Shown here in pieces: positions 11,901-23,318 of a stretch of DNA of 64,000 nucleotides; position 1 is the stretch's first letter, and each line of letters begins with the position of its first letter. The translations under genes were made by a program, and so were the position numbers. The notes under the pieces are model-generated. The model made no database searches, was not told where the DNA came from, and saw nothing but the letters and a program-made list of their open reading frames with translations. The stretch lies in the NCBI RefSeq assembly GCF_963169125.1, contig NC_084794.1:118520358-118584357 (forward strand). The letters run 5' to 3'. Source of the DNA: Humulus lupulus. Taxonomy: Eukaryota; Streptophyta; Magnoliopsida; Rosales; Cannabaceae.

Positions 11901-13130
11901 CTGAATTAGTAATTTTGGGTCGTTACAGTTTGGTTCAAGGTGTTAAATGATAGAGATCTCATTTCAGTAATTAAATTAGTTTACTGAAATATCATTTACA
12001 AGGAACTAAGTGTTTTAAGGATAAAATACAATGAGGGGTAAAACAGTATTTTAGTCCTATCTCATTGTAGACCATCTATAGAGGATTGAGTGACAATTGT
12101 GGTTGTAACAATGGATAATTAATAACGTATCTATATTTGTTATAGAGCGTTCTATGGATTCAAGAGTGCAATTCCGAGTCTATAGTGGAGTCACGAGGAA
12201 TTAATAAGTTACTAAATTTATTTGTTAGATTTATGATAACTTATTGGAGCTTGATTTCATAGGCCCATGGTCCCCATTGTACCTTGGATAAAATCATCTA
12301 GATAGTCTCAATTAATTGATTCAATTATCAATTAGAATTATCAAAGTTGACCAGGTCAATTTTTGATAGTTTCACAGAGTTATGTATTTTTTAGAAGACA
12401 AGAGAAATCAAGGCAGATTTATTAATTAAGATAAATTGGTATCTAAATTAATAAATAAGTTTAAATCAAGGTTCAAATTATAAATAATTAATTTGATAAA
12501 TGATTTAAATAATTATTTAATTAATTAAATCAATAGAAAATAATACAGGCCTTGTTTTTAAGTCCAATGGGCTTATAATCAAATGAGAAATTTCACGGGC
12601 CTAAAGCTCATGATAATTTCGACCTAGGGCTTCAAATTGGCTATTATTTTATTGATTTTTTAATTAAATTAAATGGCCTAATTGAGTCTATAAAATGAGT
12701 GCTTAGAGAGAAGTCAAGACAGATGACAGAGAAGTTTAATCACTGGTTTTCTGATAGTTTTAGATTCTCTCTAAACACAAGTCCTTTTCTAAGCCTCTTT
12801 GTTATTTTCTCTTCTTCTCTCTATATCTATCTTATGTGCTGAGAATTTCCCACACTAGTCTAGGTGATTCTAAGGATACATTGGAAGATTGTGAAAAAAA
12901 TAGAAGATCGGTTCAGTTTCTTGATAATACTCTGCGACAGATAGGATACAAGAGTTAGAGAAACTGAAGGAAGGACTCTTTAATTACGCTGCGTATACTG
13001 TAAGTATTCTATTCATTGTTTCTCTTTGAATTCAATTTTAGAAACATGTTTTAGGCTATCTCGTATTAATTTGTTTAATATTAGATATACATGAAAATAA
13101 ATAAAGATCCTATATAAAGTTTTCCTAACA
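8981..13130 (+). repeat. Element C 5' LTR, interrupted by solo LTR S1
   Basis: The LTR parts are 8981-9641 and 11933-13130, ending TTTCCTAACA. A TATA box (TCTATAAAAT) lies at 12687-12697, so transcription should start a little downstream. The 3' LTR has TATAAAAG at the matching place. S1 is inserted at position 661 of the LTR; the other LTR has the site unoccupied at about 32397. Confidence 0.93.
9642..11927 (-). mobile_element. Solo LTR S1 (TGTAACG family)
   Basis: A 2286-bp TGTAACG...CGTTACA unit flanked by a perfect TSD GTTTG (9637-9641 and 11928-11932). It has no coding content; the small frames at 10730-11022 show no recognisable protein. On the minus strand it starts TGTAACGACCCAAAATTACT and ends in a CCAGGGCGTTACA block. 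That matches S3 and the LTRs of element E in style and polarity. Solo LTRs arise by recombination between the two LTRs of a full element. The family is long-LTR Ty3, probably chromoviral, judging by similarity to E. Confidence 0.88.
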
Positions 13131-13144
13131 ATTGGCCTCAGAGC
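13131..13144 (+). promoter_or_regulatory. Element C primer binding site
   Basis: ATTGGCCTCAGAGCC directly follows the LTR end. It resembles the usual Copia TGGTATCAGAGC site, complementary to the 3' end of initiator tRNA-Met, with two changes. Confidence 0.75.
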
Positions 13145-15506
13145 CTTTGGTAATCTTTATTTTCATGCATGAACATGTTAAAAATTGGATTATTTGATGT
13201 GTTTGAATAATTGGATGGTTTTCATATTTTTATGATGCATATTGATTTTATGTGATTATTAGCAATTTTTAGGTTATTTTGTTGTGTTTTCTATGCTATT
13301 AATTTTTTATATATGCTTTATTTTGTATAAAACATGTTAAAAATTAATTAGAAAATGGTTTTGGTTTGAAAAATTGCTCAATTTTTTTTTGGAAAAATGT
13401 GGCTTGTTTCCACATGTGTGCGCGTACGCCCACGCGCACAACCACGTTGAATAGTACCCACGGGTGCTATTCATCCAAAAAAATTATTTTTTTTTAAATT
13501 AAAGAAAATTAAAATTGTGGATCTTTATTATTTATAATCAAAGCCAAAAATATCAATTTTTTTTATTATTTAAAATTGTTTTTTTTAAATAAAATATTTT
13601 TGTTAGTTGAGATTTAAATAATTAGATATTTTCTACAAAGACTCAAATTCAAATTTAAAAATAGACTAACAACTTAATTTTAAATCTTTTAATATATTAA
13701 AATATTAGAATTATGATATCACATATTTAAGATATTTTCTTTTAAATTCTTGATATTATTATTAAATCTTGATTTGAAAATACAAATATCTTTTTTATTC
13801 TATAGTTTTTAATATTTTTAATTATTTGAAATTTGAATATTGTTAGTTAGATATTTTTATGGATATTTGAATTTGTTTAACTATTTTGAGATATTTTAGG
13901 GTTGTTATAACTATTTATATATATATATATATTTAAATGGTTAAAAATATTAGTTAATAGTTGTAACAATACAAGATATTTTTGGAAAATAGTTAAGATA
14001 TTGACTTTAAAATTTAAAATTGGTTAAATTTTGAAAAATATCATTTTTTTCAGCCAATTAATAAAATATTTTTTTAATAAATGGGATTTATATTAACTTT
14101 GGTTAATTGTTGATAAATCCTATTTAAATTAAATTATATATTTTTTTTTTCAAATTAACCTAAACAAAGTTGATTATTGATAAATGAAATTTAAATTAAT
14201 TGTTGTTAATTGTTGATAAATTTCATTTAAATTAACTTTTTTTTTTGTAAAAATTTAATTAATTCGAATTTTTGATAAATTCTAGATAATTAATTGTGGT
14301 ATTTTTGCAAATGAAATAAATTGTGGTATTTTTGCATAAATTCATAGAATTGCTCATATAGTAACATGATTAGGCACATCCAATTATAGCGTGTCTGTTT
14401 GCACTATATGTGATATTTTTGCAATTGGGCTTAGATGCATATAGTGACTCATATGTTTGTTAGATATATGGTATTTTGCCAAATAAAATATTCATAAAAT
14501 GATAGGTTTTATTTGGGCCCATTAGAAAATGTAAAGTTTAAATTCCTCTCTTGTGGGTGATTCCACTTGTGAAGGCCCATTTGCTTTGCATGACTATAGT
14601 GGGCCTAATCAATTAATAAAACGAAGGTTTAAATTCATGTCTTTTAGACCTTGTATGGAAGATAGGGGGCCTTTGTAGTGGGAACGACATACTGGACCCA
14701 GCCCTCCTCCATATAAGCCTAATTGTTAATGCCCATTTACCTAAGTTGGACTTAATTGTATAGGTTCATTATATTAGTTAAACCTAAATATTGATTAGCA
14801 ACAAATTAATTCTAAATTAATTGAATTTGTTTCAATGTGAAACTTTAAAATTAATAGGAAATTATAGGATTTTGGTTTTAAAAAATTTAATTTGTTTAAT
14901 TTTTTTTGGAAAACCATAGTCATTAATTTTCTAAAAATAAATAATAAAAATACTATTTTTAAATTTATAATGAGCTTATTTTAAGAATTTTATTCAATCT
15001 CCACCATTGGTTTAACATAGTCAATAGCTTAATGGGGCCTCGATGCGCTTTGATTCGTCCCCCTACAGAAGGTGTTCATTAGTTATTTTGACAATGTTAG
15101 ATTTTGAAAGATAGATAATTATATGTCAAATTCTACTAGACTCACCCCTACGGTGGCTACTAGGACTAAATCTATGATTATCGAAATCGTGGGTCTAGCT
15201 CATAAATAAGAGATTTTGTTTTCTTATTTTGATCGAATAGTAGGTTGTTAATAGTGGTGTCCATTATTAAATGAGTTTACAACTCTATTTAACTAGTGGT
15301 ATTTTTGACTCTCGCCAACCGAGACCAGGATATCATAGATTAGTTAAAAACCTAAAGAAATAGAGATATGATTGTTTTTGGTATTTTTTCTCATATCTTA
15401 CATATTTTTGGTATATGTTGTGCTATGTCTTGAAATTTGTGTGAATAGAAGTTTTATTGAGCAAATGTGATTGATTTCTATTTCATTTATAATTTGTAGT
15501 TTAATT
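13145..15506 (+). other. Element C untranslated leader, long and AT-rich
   Basis: About 2.36 kb between the PBS and the gag ATG with no coding frame. It is strongly AT-rich, with poly-T runs and a short TA microsatellite (13917-13931). An imperfect inverted repeat lies at 14180-14240 (AAATGAAATTTAAATTAA against AATTTCATTTAAATTAA). The only GC-rich island (13411-13472) forms two predicted hairpins, listed separately. This is long for a Copia leader. Confidence 0.7.
13417..13472 (+). promoter_or_regulatory. Two adjacent hairpins in the element C leader
   Basis: Hairpin 1 is TGTGCGCGT (13417-13425), loop ACGCCC, then ACGCGCACA (13432-13440), a perfect 9-bp stem. Hairpin 2 is GAATAGTACCC (13449-13459) against GGGTGCTATTC (13462-13472), one G-T wobble with the innermost pair open. 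They stand in an otherwise AT-rich leader. A packaging or dimerisation role is inference only. Confidence 0.5.
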
Positions 15507-16125
15507 ATGGCTGTGTCTACTCCCATCCTTTCTCAACTTTTGATGGAGAAACTCACTAGAGAAAACTTCCATAATTGGAAGCAGAATATACACATAGAGT
15601 TGATAGGTGACAACTCTGAGTTCGTCATGATTGAGGAATCCCCAGAACGAGCACCGTCTCCGCACGTTCTTGATAGCACCGTAAATGCTTGGATAACACT
15701 GTCTCCACACGTATGTGATGGCACCGTGAATTCTCGGATGGCATCGTGTCTGCACGTTCGTGATCAACTCAACTATGGTCTGACGCAGCTCATGAATGAG
15801 CTTCAAACTTTTGAGCCTATCATGGGCGGACCTAGTAAAGGAGGAGAAAATAAGACTAATGAAGTTGTTGTTGATCTAGCTAAGGCTGAAGCTAACCCAG
15901 CTTCGTCTTCGAAAGCTAGAAACCAGAGGAAAGGTGGACAAAACAACAACCCCAAGCCTACAAAGGCTGCAAAGACGAGTGCACAACCACGTGCATAGAC
16001 GCCTAAGGGGAAGAACATGAAAAACAAGAAAGATAAAGATAAATGTTTTCACTGCAAAGAGAAGGGGCATTGGAAATGAGATTGCCCCAAGTTTCTAGCA
16101 GCGAAAAACAAAGGTAATGATTAAA
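15507..16125 (+). pseudogene. Element C gag (Copia nucleocapsid)
   Basis: Encodes the coat-like Gag that packages element RNA. The start at 15507 (MAVSTPILSQLLMEKLTRENF) gives the typical Copia Gag beginning with HNWKQNIHIELIGDN. The middle carries a local triplication of a short CPHV/SPHV/CLHV-type segment (15655-15765) replacing part of the usual core. A stop at 15996 interrupts it. The zinc knuckle follows (CFHCKEKGHWK*DC, 16043-16086) with a TGA where an arginine codon is expected before the last cysteine. Linker residues are rich in Lys, Asn and Ala. It is non-functional as read, and Gag core homology is weak outside the first 40 residues and the knuckle. Confidence 0.8.
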
Positions 16126-19100
16126 GTTCATTTATCTTAGAAACATGTGTTTTAGAGAATGATAAATCCGTTTGGATTATTGATTCTGGATCTACCAACC
16201 ATGTTTGTAACTCTTTACAACTTCTTGAATCGTGGGAGGAAGTGGACGAAGGCAGCTTAAAGCTTAGAGTTGGGAACAGAGCGTTCGTTAAGGTCCAAGC
16301 TAGAGGAATAGCTCGTCTGAAGTTCGGAAATAAATACTTAATTTTAAAAGATGTATATTTATTCTGGATTTTAGTAGAAATTTAATTTCAGTTTCCATGT
16401 TGCAATTAGAACAATTTGTTATGACTTTCACAAGTTCTAATATATCTATTTCCTTCAATGGATCACAATTGTGTATTGCATGTTTGGAAAACAGGCTTTA
16501 TATTCTGTGACCTAACAAACCCCTCGCTCTTAACAACGATTTATTCAAAGTAGTTAAACCTAGGACCAATAAATGTCAAAAGATCGATAACGATAATATA
16601 ACATATTTATGGCACTTGAGACTAGGTCACATTGGCTATGATAGGATTCAAAGACTTACAAAGGACAGGCCTTTGAGGGAACTCACCTTAGGTGAATTAC
16701 CTATATGTGAATCTTGTCTAGAAGGCAAACTGACCAAGCGTCCATTCTCTGCAAAGGGTGATAGGGTCAAAGAACCACTTGGTCTTGTGCGTTCAAATGT
16801 TTATGGACCTTTAAATGTACAACCCAGGGGTGGTTTTGAGTATTTTTTCACTTTCATTGACAATTACTCTAGATACACATGTCTTTACCTAATGCATAGG
16901 AAATCATAAACATTTTCAAAGTTTAAGGAATTCCTAGCAATGGCTCAGAACAAATTAGGTAAAACGTTAAAGATCTTGCAATCTGACAGGGGTGGAGAAT
17001 ATTTGGATATGCAGTTCCAATATCATTTAACTGAACTTGGGATTTTATCACAACTTACTACCCCAGGCACTCCGCAACAAAATGGTGTAGCGGAACGCCG
17101 AAACATAACTTTATTGGAAATGGTTAGATGCATGCTTAGTTACTCAACTCTACAAACTTCGTTCTGGGGACATTCTCAATGTCGTGCTGTCTAAATCAAT
17201 CCCCAAAAGACCTTTAGAACACTGGAATGGCCGTGAACCTAGTTTACGCCATTATAGAATCTGGGGGTGTCCTGCCCACATCCTGAGGAAAAAGGAGGGA
17301 AAGCTAGAACCATGAACGAAAGTTTGCATGTTTGTTGGCTATCCTAAAGGTGCTTGGGGTGGACTTTTCTATAGTCATTCAGAAAAAAAAGTGTTTACTT
17401 CTACAAATGCTACTTTTCTGGAAAATGACTATGTCCAGAACTTTAAACCTCACAACAAAGTAGTTTTAGAGGAGATGGTTAAAGAATTGACTCCAACCAA
17501 TGTTCCATCATCATCAACACAAGTTGATGATGAAATTCCCACTCTTCATGTCTAACCGACGCAAGTCGATTTAAATGAAGAAAGTACCATTGTTCCTGAG
17601 CAAACAGTCACAGAGCCTCGTCGTAGTGGGATGGTTTCTAGGAACCCAGTTCGCTATGGTTTGGATGGTGAAACCAATATGGTTGTTGGTGACACTAGTG
17701 ATGATGATCCATTGTCTTTCAAACAGGCAATGGCTAGCCCTGAAAAGGAACTATGGCTCGAAGCCATGAAACAGGAAACAGAGCCCATGTACTCAAATTC
17801 TGTTTGGGATCTTGTGGAAGCACCTAGTGACTTTAGGGCCATTGGGTGCAAGTGGATCTACAAGAAGAAATGAGGTGTTGATGGAAATATTGAGACTTAT
17901 AAAGCTCGATTAGTGGCAAAGGGTTATACCCAAAGAGAAGGCGTGGACTATGAGGAAACTTTTAGTCTGGTAGCCATACTCAAATCCATTCACATCCTCC
18001 TATCCATAGCAGCCGCTCTCGACTATGAGATCTGGAAAATGGACGTCAAGATAGCTTTTCTTAATGGATAGCTTGACGAAGTCATTTATATGGATCAGCC
18101 AGAAGGATTTAAAGTATCTAGACAAGAAGGAAAAGTTTACAAGTTGAATAAGTCCCTCTATGGACTTAAGCAAGCTTCTCGTTCCTGGAATCTTAGGTTT
18201 GATGAAATAATCAAAACCTATGGCTTTGAAAAAAATATTGATGAGCTTGTGTTTACCAACTGAAGGCAAATCAAATAGTGGTATTCCTGGTTCTTTATGT
18301 AGATGATATCTGACTCATTGGAAACAATGTTAAGAAATTATCAAATGTGAAGAATTGGCTAAGCACTCAATTCCAAATGAAGGATTTGGGTGAAGCGAGT
18401 TATGTTGTAGGTATCCAGATCATCAGGGATAGAAAGAACATACTCTTAGCTTTATCTCAAGTAGCTTACATAGATAAAGTGTTTGAACATTTCTCAATGA
18501 CAAATTCCAAGAAAGGGCGTCTACCGTCCCACCATGGAATTCATCTTTCAAAGAAGCAGTCTCCCCAGACTCCTGAAGAGGAAGATGCAATGAGAAAAGT
18601 TCCTTACGCATCTGCAGTTGGAAGTCTGATGTATGCCATGTTGTGTACTAGACCAAATATCTGCTATGCAGTGGGAGTAGTGAGTAGGTATCAGTCAAAC
18701 CCAGGACCGGAACATTGGATAGCAGTTAAGCATATCCTGAAGTATTTGAGATGGACTAGGGATTATATGTTAGTCTACAAGGGTGGTGTTCTGAATCCTG
18801 TAGGCTACACCGATTCAGATTTTCAGATTGATGTCAATGATAGGAAGTCTACTTTTGGGATGGTGTTTACTCTTGGAAGTGGAGCTGTGATTTGGAGAAG
18901 CGTAAAGCAGTCTGCAATCTCAGATTCCACCGTGGAGGCTGAGTACATAGCCGCGTCAGAAGCAGCTAAGGAAATGGTTTGGCTAAAGAAGTTCTTTTCG
19001 GATCTTGGTGTTATTCCAGAAATGGATAAACTGCTTGTGTTGTTTTGTGTCAATACAGGAGTGATAGCCAACTCGAAAGAACCTCAAAGTCACAAGAGGA

Positions 19101-19162
19101 GTAAGCATATAGAATGGAAGTATCACATTATTTGAGAATATGTGGCCATGGGAGATGTGAAG
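16126..19162 (+). pseudogene. Element C pol: protease, integrase, reverse transcriptase, RNase H
   Basis: Domains in order: protease with active site IIDSGSTNHVC (16176-16205); integrase with zinc-binding WHLRLGHIGYDRI and CESCLEGK (16610-16730) and core (16780-17120); RT (17700-18620) with KWIYKKK, ARLVAKGYTQREGVDYEETF, LYGLKQASRSW and YVDD (18296-18307); RNase H from YTDSDFQIDVNDRKST (18810) to HIEWKYHII (19130). The first integrase aspartate, expected in a SDVYGP-type motif, is asparagine (RSNVYGP, 16796-16798). The other two acidic residues remain in QSDRGGEY and NGVAERR. Many stops occur (for example 16908, 17871, 18069, 18311), plus frameshifts near 17190 and 18260. The C-terminus is split off by element B and resumes at 30537. 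Confidence 0.92.
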
Positions 19163-19167
19163 GTTAT

Positions 19168-19791
19168 TGTTGGCCCTCAAATTAGCCAACGACACGGAGT
19201 CAAAAAGACAACAAAATATGGAACGACGCTTGAAAAGATAATCTAATGCAAAGGGAAAAAACACCAAGGAATTATAGTGGTTCGGCCCCAAAGATTGGTA
19301 ACAACCTACGTCCACTTAGTGTATTGTTATTATTGAATTTCAAAGTCGTGGTAAAAAAAACTAGGGTTCTTTGAGTTTCACAAACTTTGGAAGGATTACA
19401 ATAGAATGATGAACAATCACTATAGCTCTTTCTCTCTCAATATCAAGCAAAAATGCTAATGAATCAAAAGTCCCCTCCTTGAGCTAGTTCATGCATATTT
19501 ATAGGCTCCAGGAGGGTTACACATGCTAACATGTCCTATCTTTCCTTAATAATTGTGTATCAAGGATAATTATGAAGAAATATTCAAATGCAGTTAATAT
19601 TAGATTACAACTTGAGATGGAAATAAATCGGGCTTCACGATCAGCCTGGTTGTATCAAAAAATTAATGCTAACGATGAGGTGTGCTCCTGGTCGATGGCC
19701 GAACATCACCTTTGTCCTTCAATTCCACCATGTGTCAATCCACGTGTAAGAATTATTTGCCACGTCATCAAAAACTATTTTTGGGTAAACA
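19168..19791 (-). repeat. Element B 3' LTR
   Basis: Starts TGTTGGCCCTC and ends TTTTTGGGTAAACA in plus-strand reading. It carries the GTGGTTCGGCC...CCTACGTCCACTTAG block common in plant Tat LTRs. TATTTATAGG at 19495-19504 is a minus-strand TATA box (CCTATAAATA). It pairs with 29910-30531. Confidence 0.92.
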
Positions 19792-19806
19792 TTTGCCCCC
19801 CAAGTT
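19792..19806 (-). promoter_or_regulatory. Element B polypurine tract
   Basis: On the minus strand ACTTGGGGGGCAAA abuts the start of the 3' LTR. This is a clean G-run PPT and confirms the minus orientation. Confidence 0.85.
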
Positions 19807-20023
19807 TACTTATTGCGACCAGCAATAAGTAAACTTAGGAAATAGACTCTTCGAATACCCCACGAAATATGTCAGAACTGCCCATGCTTTCTCGAAAAAG
19901 GTGACCAATCATGTCTAATCAGGTCCTTTCAGTTTCCCAAGAATGTGTCCGATGGCTATCACGCTTCCCCACTTCTTGACAAATTCCCCTTAATGATTAC
20001 CTTGGTAGCCGCTCCTCGGTTAG

Positions 20024-20030
20024 TATAAAT
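20024..20030 (+). promoter_or_regulatory. Candidate TATA box of the element B antisense gene
   Basis: TATAAAT, 232 bp inside the LTR end and about 150 bp upstream of the leader-intron donor at 20178. Element D has TATATA at the equivalent place (41569-41574, 271 bp from its LTR end). The shared spacing supports a dedicated antisense promoter in the internal region rather than in the LTR. Confidence 0.5.
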
Positions 20031-20177
20031 GACCCTTCAGAATCATTTTTCACATTTTACATACTTTTGCCTTCCTGAAGAACATTGAAGAACTCGTGTT
20101 CCAGAGCCCAGAAATTTTCAAACATCTACACGAGGATGTTCAAAAGTTTTCACCTTCGGACTTCAATCTTTACCTGA

Positions 20178-20628
20178 GTAAGTTTTAAGAACTTTCTTAC
20201 CTTTTAGGTTTCCATACGAAACTGTCTTATGCTTGCTTTCATCTCTGAACCATTTCGTGTTCTTGGCTGAAAATTTATGGGGATTGTTTGCATGTTGACA
20301 AATGATTGATAAGGTAGTGAAATATTGTTCCGTAGGAGTTAGGAGCCAGTTTGGTAGTTGAGATTGTAGATTTAGGGCGTAAAATCGAAGTAAAAAATCA
20401 ATTTTTAAGCTAGGTGAAAAACTGGGTTTTTCCTGCCCCTTCGGAGTCGAAAAAGCTTTTTCCCAAAAACTTTTTACTTTCGCTTTTCAATCTGTTTTTC
20501 AAACTGCTCGTATGAAACTTAGTGTTTCTGTTAGAATGCTGCTGGTCGTTTACGCGAGCAACGTTATTCCAACTTTCAACACAAGCTTTTAAGCTTTACG
20601 TCTTATCTCCCCCTTTCTCTGTTCGCAG
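20178..20628 (+). other. Leader intron of the element B antisense gene
   Basis: GTAAGTTTTA at 20178 and a pyrimidine tract ending CTGTTCGCAG at 20628 define a 451-bp intron in the 5' leader, just before ATGCAAGATC. The interior is T-rich and non-coding, as in plant introns. Element A has an equivalent (about 4943-5477) that also ends next to its start codon. Confidence 0.6.
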
Positions 20629-21452
20629 CTTTCATGCAAGATCCGTGAGGAGGAGAAAGACCCATCGACGATGACTTATTGGCTTAACTGCTTGAGGACG
20701 AGGAGCAACCGTCATCGCTAATACCTGACATTCCCTTTTCTCATGCCACTTCAAACACTCCATCTATCCTTATTCAAAATATGGCTCGAGCAAAAATTAC
20801 AGCCCAGAAAAAGAAAACTCCCAATCCTTCAAATCAGCTTGCTCCTCGGGCTAAAATTCCCTCGACTAGTGGTCAAGCAGAAAATACTCCTGACCCCAAT
20901 ATCCAAACTCATGCCCAGCCCCGAAATGCCATTCAACCAGATGTTGAATGGTATGTTGTTTCTGAAATCCGGGTGACGATCAGGTTGATCGCCAACTATA
21001 TTAGGAAATATGGACTCCCGGGGGTGACATTAGTTCGACCCAACCAAGACCAACGGGCGAACTTGCCCGAAGGCGCCTTCAACACCTGGTCGAGATACCA
21101 TATTGAGGCAGGGGCTACGTTGCCTTTTCATCCATTCTTCCAAGGGGTGGCCAACTACTTCGGGGTTGCCCCTTTCCAAATAACCCCCAACGGGTATATA
21201 ATGCTTGCAGCACTCTATATCCTATATAGCCACAAAAAATGGCCTGTGCCAACACCCCATGAGGTTAATTACTTGTTCGACCTCAAGTCTAACCCCAACC
21301 AAGAAGGTACGAGGTTCTTCATTTTTTTCATCAGGAAACAGGGCGTCATTTCCTGACCGACACCACCCACGTATCGAACGCGGGGAGGTACTACCAAGAG
21401 TACTTCCTCACGACTGACATGGTCGCGAACAACCTGACCTTCACTCAAGGAG

Positions 21453-21521
21453 GTAACACCTTTGTACCACTGGTCGTTAATCTTTCTTTGATTTTTTCTC
21501 TACATTTTCTTAGATTTTTAG
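21453..21521 (+). other. Intron in the element B antisense gene (small)
   Basis: Donor AG|GTAACACC at 21453 and acceptor ATTTTTAG at 21521 give 69 bp of T-rich sequence. An alternative acceptor, TTCTTAG, lies at 21513. It corresponds in place to the element A intron 3945-4021, just after the conserved domain. Confidence 0.6.
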
Positions 21522-21891
21522 TGCCTTTCAAGCCCATGGTTGCGACCAGACCCCACTCCAGACATGGAGTTAAGATCAACCCTCTTGGCCAGTATGATTG
21601 ACATGGAGAAAAGCGTTAAGCATCTGGTCACAGAGGCTAACCTTAGGCTGGTCGGCCTTTTAGCCCCTCATCAGGATGTGAGGGAGTCAACAGCGGGGAG
21701 TGCTACTGGCGGAGAGGTTCTCGAGCAGCACCCAGCCGTGGAACAACCTCTTCCGAGGAGGGCCACTAGAGTAACAATCAGGGAACCTTCCGGCGCTCTG
21801 CGGGCTGCTGCTCCCCCCGCCCCAAAGGGAAAACGAAAAAAGAAGGCCACTGAACCCCCCGCTCCCATCGATGAATCTTCAGATGAGAATG

Positions 21892-22130
21892 GTACTCATC
21901 TTTCGCTCTTAGATAGTTTGCCAATTCCCTGTCACTTATTTGACGGGGACAACAACTTTAAGTATACTCCAATCTTAAGTTCAGATTTCTTCCAGGCAGT
22001 AAATAGTTCAGTAAGTAATGTAGCGACCAGTAGCTATAGCGTGGGTACTTTACTTATAATCTCTTCACTTTCATTTTTAGCCCCGTATAAATATCTAGTC
22101 TCATTGCTCGTGTTGTTTCCTTTTGTACAG
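21892..22130 (+). other. Probable intron in the element B antisense gene
   Basis: Donor AATG|GTACTCAT at 21892 and acceptor CTTTTGTACAG ending at 22130. The interior is AT-rich and breaks the coding style; the acceptor is followed by an exon starting ATGTCATCTGAAGATG. Element A shows a like acceptor (TATCTGTAG) before GACATGGACTTCGAC near 3206. Confidence 0.5.
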
Positions 22131-22570
22131 ATATGTCATCTGAAGATGTGTTCTAGCATTACAAGGCTGCTGCTGCATCTTCTGGCAAGAAGAAGGACAT
22201 CAAGAGGTCTCGAGGGGAGAACAGTAAAACCGCCTCAAAGAAGGCTTGAAGTGAGGACCCTTCAGCCACCGTCCCTTCAAAGGAGAACACACCACCTCCA
22301 TTGCAACTCAAGCAACCAGCCTCATCTCCTCTGGTCGACCAACATTCCACTCCTTCAACACCCATCAACCAGCAGCCTACTCCTCAGGTCCCTACCAGCC
22401 AAACACATTGTACTCAGCCCGAAGGCTCCCTATCCAGCATCGTGGTCAGCTCAGCCAGGGAGAGGATATACAAGCTCTCCAAACATAAACGCAGTCAAGA
22501 GGCTATTACCGAAACCATTTCCATGGAGCCTGACCAAATACTCAACCAAGGGCTGAACGAAATAGTTAGC

Positions 22571-22646
22571 GTAAGTTACCTCCTGATGCTGAATAATTTT
22601 TTTTTGATTCTCTGCCATCGCCTTATCCTTTTTTATCTGATTACAG
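22571..22646 (+). other. Intron before the coiled-coil exon of the element B antisense gene
   Basis: GTAAGTTACC ... CTGATTACAG, 76 bp, T-rich, with LNEIVS upstream and the coiled-coil exon downstream. Length and location match the element A intron 2651-2729, so the splice site predates the split of the two copies. Confidence 0.75.
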
Positions 22647-23318
22647 GGATTACTGACCATGAGCGCTGGCTAGCGCCGTGCTGGGGCGATGGTGTCCCGG
22701 GCCAAAAATTTCGACACCAGGCTTGCTGAGGCTAAGAAAGTGCTCGAAGAGAAAAACGCTGAGTTGCTCGAGAAGAACAATGAGCTAACTAAACAGAACG
22801 ACGAGTTTCTTGAGAAGAGTACGGAGATGTCTAAGCAGAAAGAGGAACTACTTGAGCAAAAAGCTACTTTGACCGAGGAGCTGCTGGAGGTTCGAGACAG
22901 CTTGAAGAAATCCAACGAAGACAAAGAAAAGTTCAGGGAAAGCACCAAACTCAACTACCAACAAGCCGCACAGCTCGAGCTTGATTTGATTGCGAGCAGG
23001 CAGGAGACGGAGGAGCTTGAAAAATGTGTGAAGGAGCTTGAGGAAGTTGAAGCCAAGAACTTGGAGAAGTACAAGGAAGCCACTCATCTTTGCTTCTACG
23101 AGTTCTGGAAGCACAACCGGGAGGCTAACTTCAACTATCTGTCAGAACGCCTGAGGTGGACTCTAATGTTTCAGTGTGCCATTCGCCTAGAGGACGAAGA
23201 GAGGGCTAAAGTACATGCTTCCCCGAAGATCTCTCTGGCAATAGGGATAGATGGTGCAAACAATGAAGCTGGCGCAGCTGTCGACCAGGACGTTCCTCAA
23301 GACCCTCCAGCCCCTTAG

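Larger units (their letters stand above)
20629..23318 (+). pseudogene. Element B antisense gene: Transposase_28-like, coiled-coil protein
   Basis: A spliced gene antisense to element B's gag-pol. The conserved block at 20940-21350 reads ADWYVVSEIRV-like text, GATLPFHPFFQGVANYFGVAPFQ, ITPNGYIMLAAL, NYLFDLKSNPN and GTRFFIFFIRK. It aligns by eye with the element A block. A frameshift near 21345 ends the main frame; DTTHVSNAGRYYQEYFLTTD continues in another. Later exons give a basic nuclear-signal-like PKGKRKKK (about 21820-21846), a Ser/Thr/Pro-rich segment (22131-22570) and a long Glu/Lys coiled coil (22647-23200, LEEKNAELLEKNNELTKQ) ending DVPQDPPAP. Introns are listed separately. Function is unknown; the family is called 'putative gypsy type transposon' and is not a proven transposase. 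Start and exon borders are partly inferred. Confidence 0.72.

Noticed and set aside
21671..21868. Minus-strand Gly/Ala-rich frame opposite the element B antisense gene
   Set aside because: A shadow of the Pro/Ala-rich coding strand.
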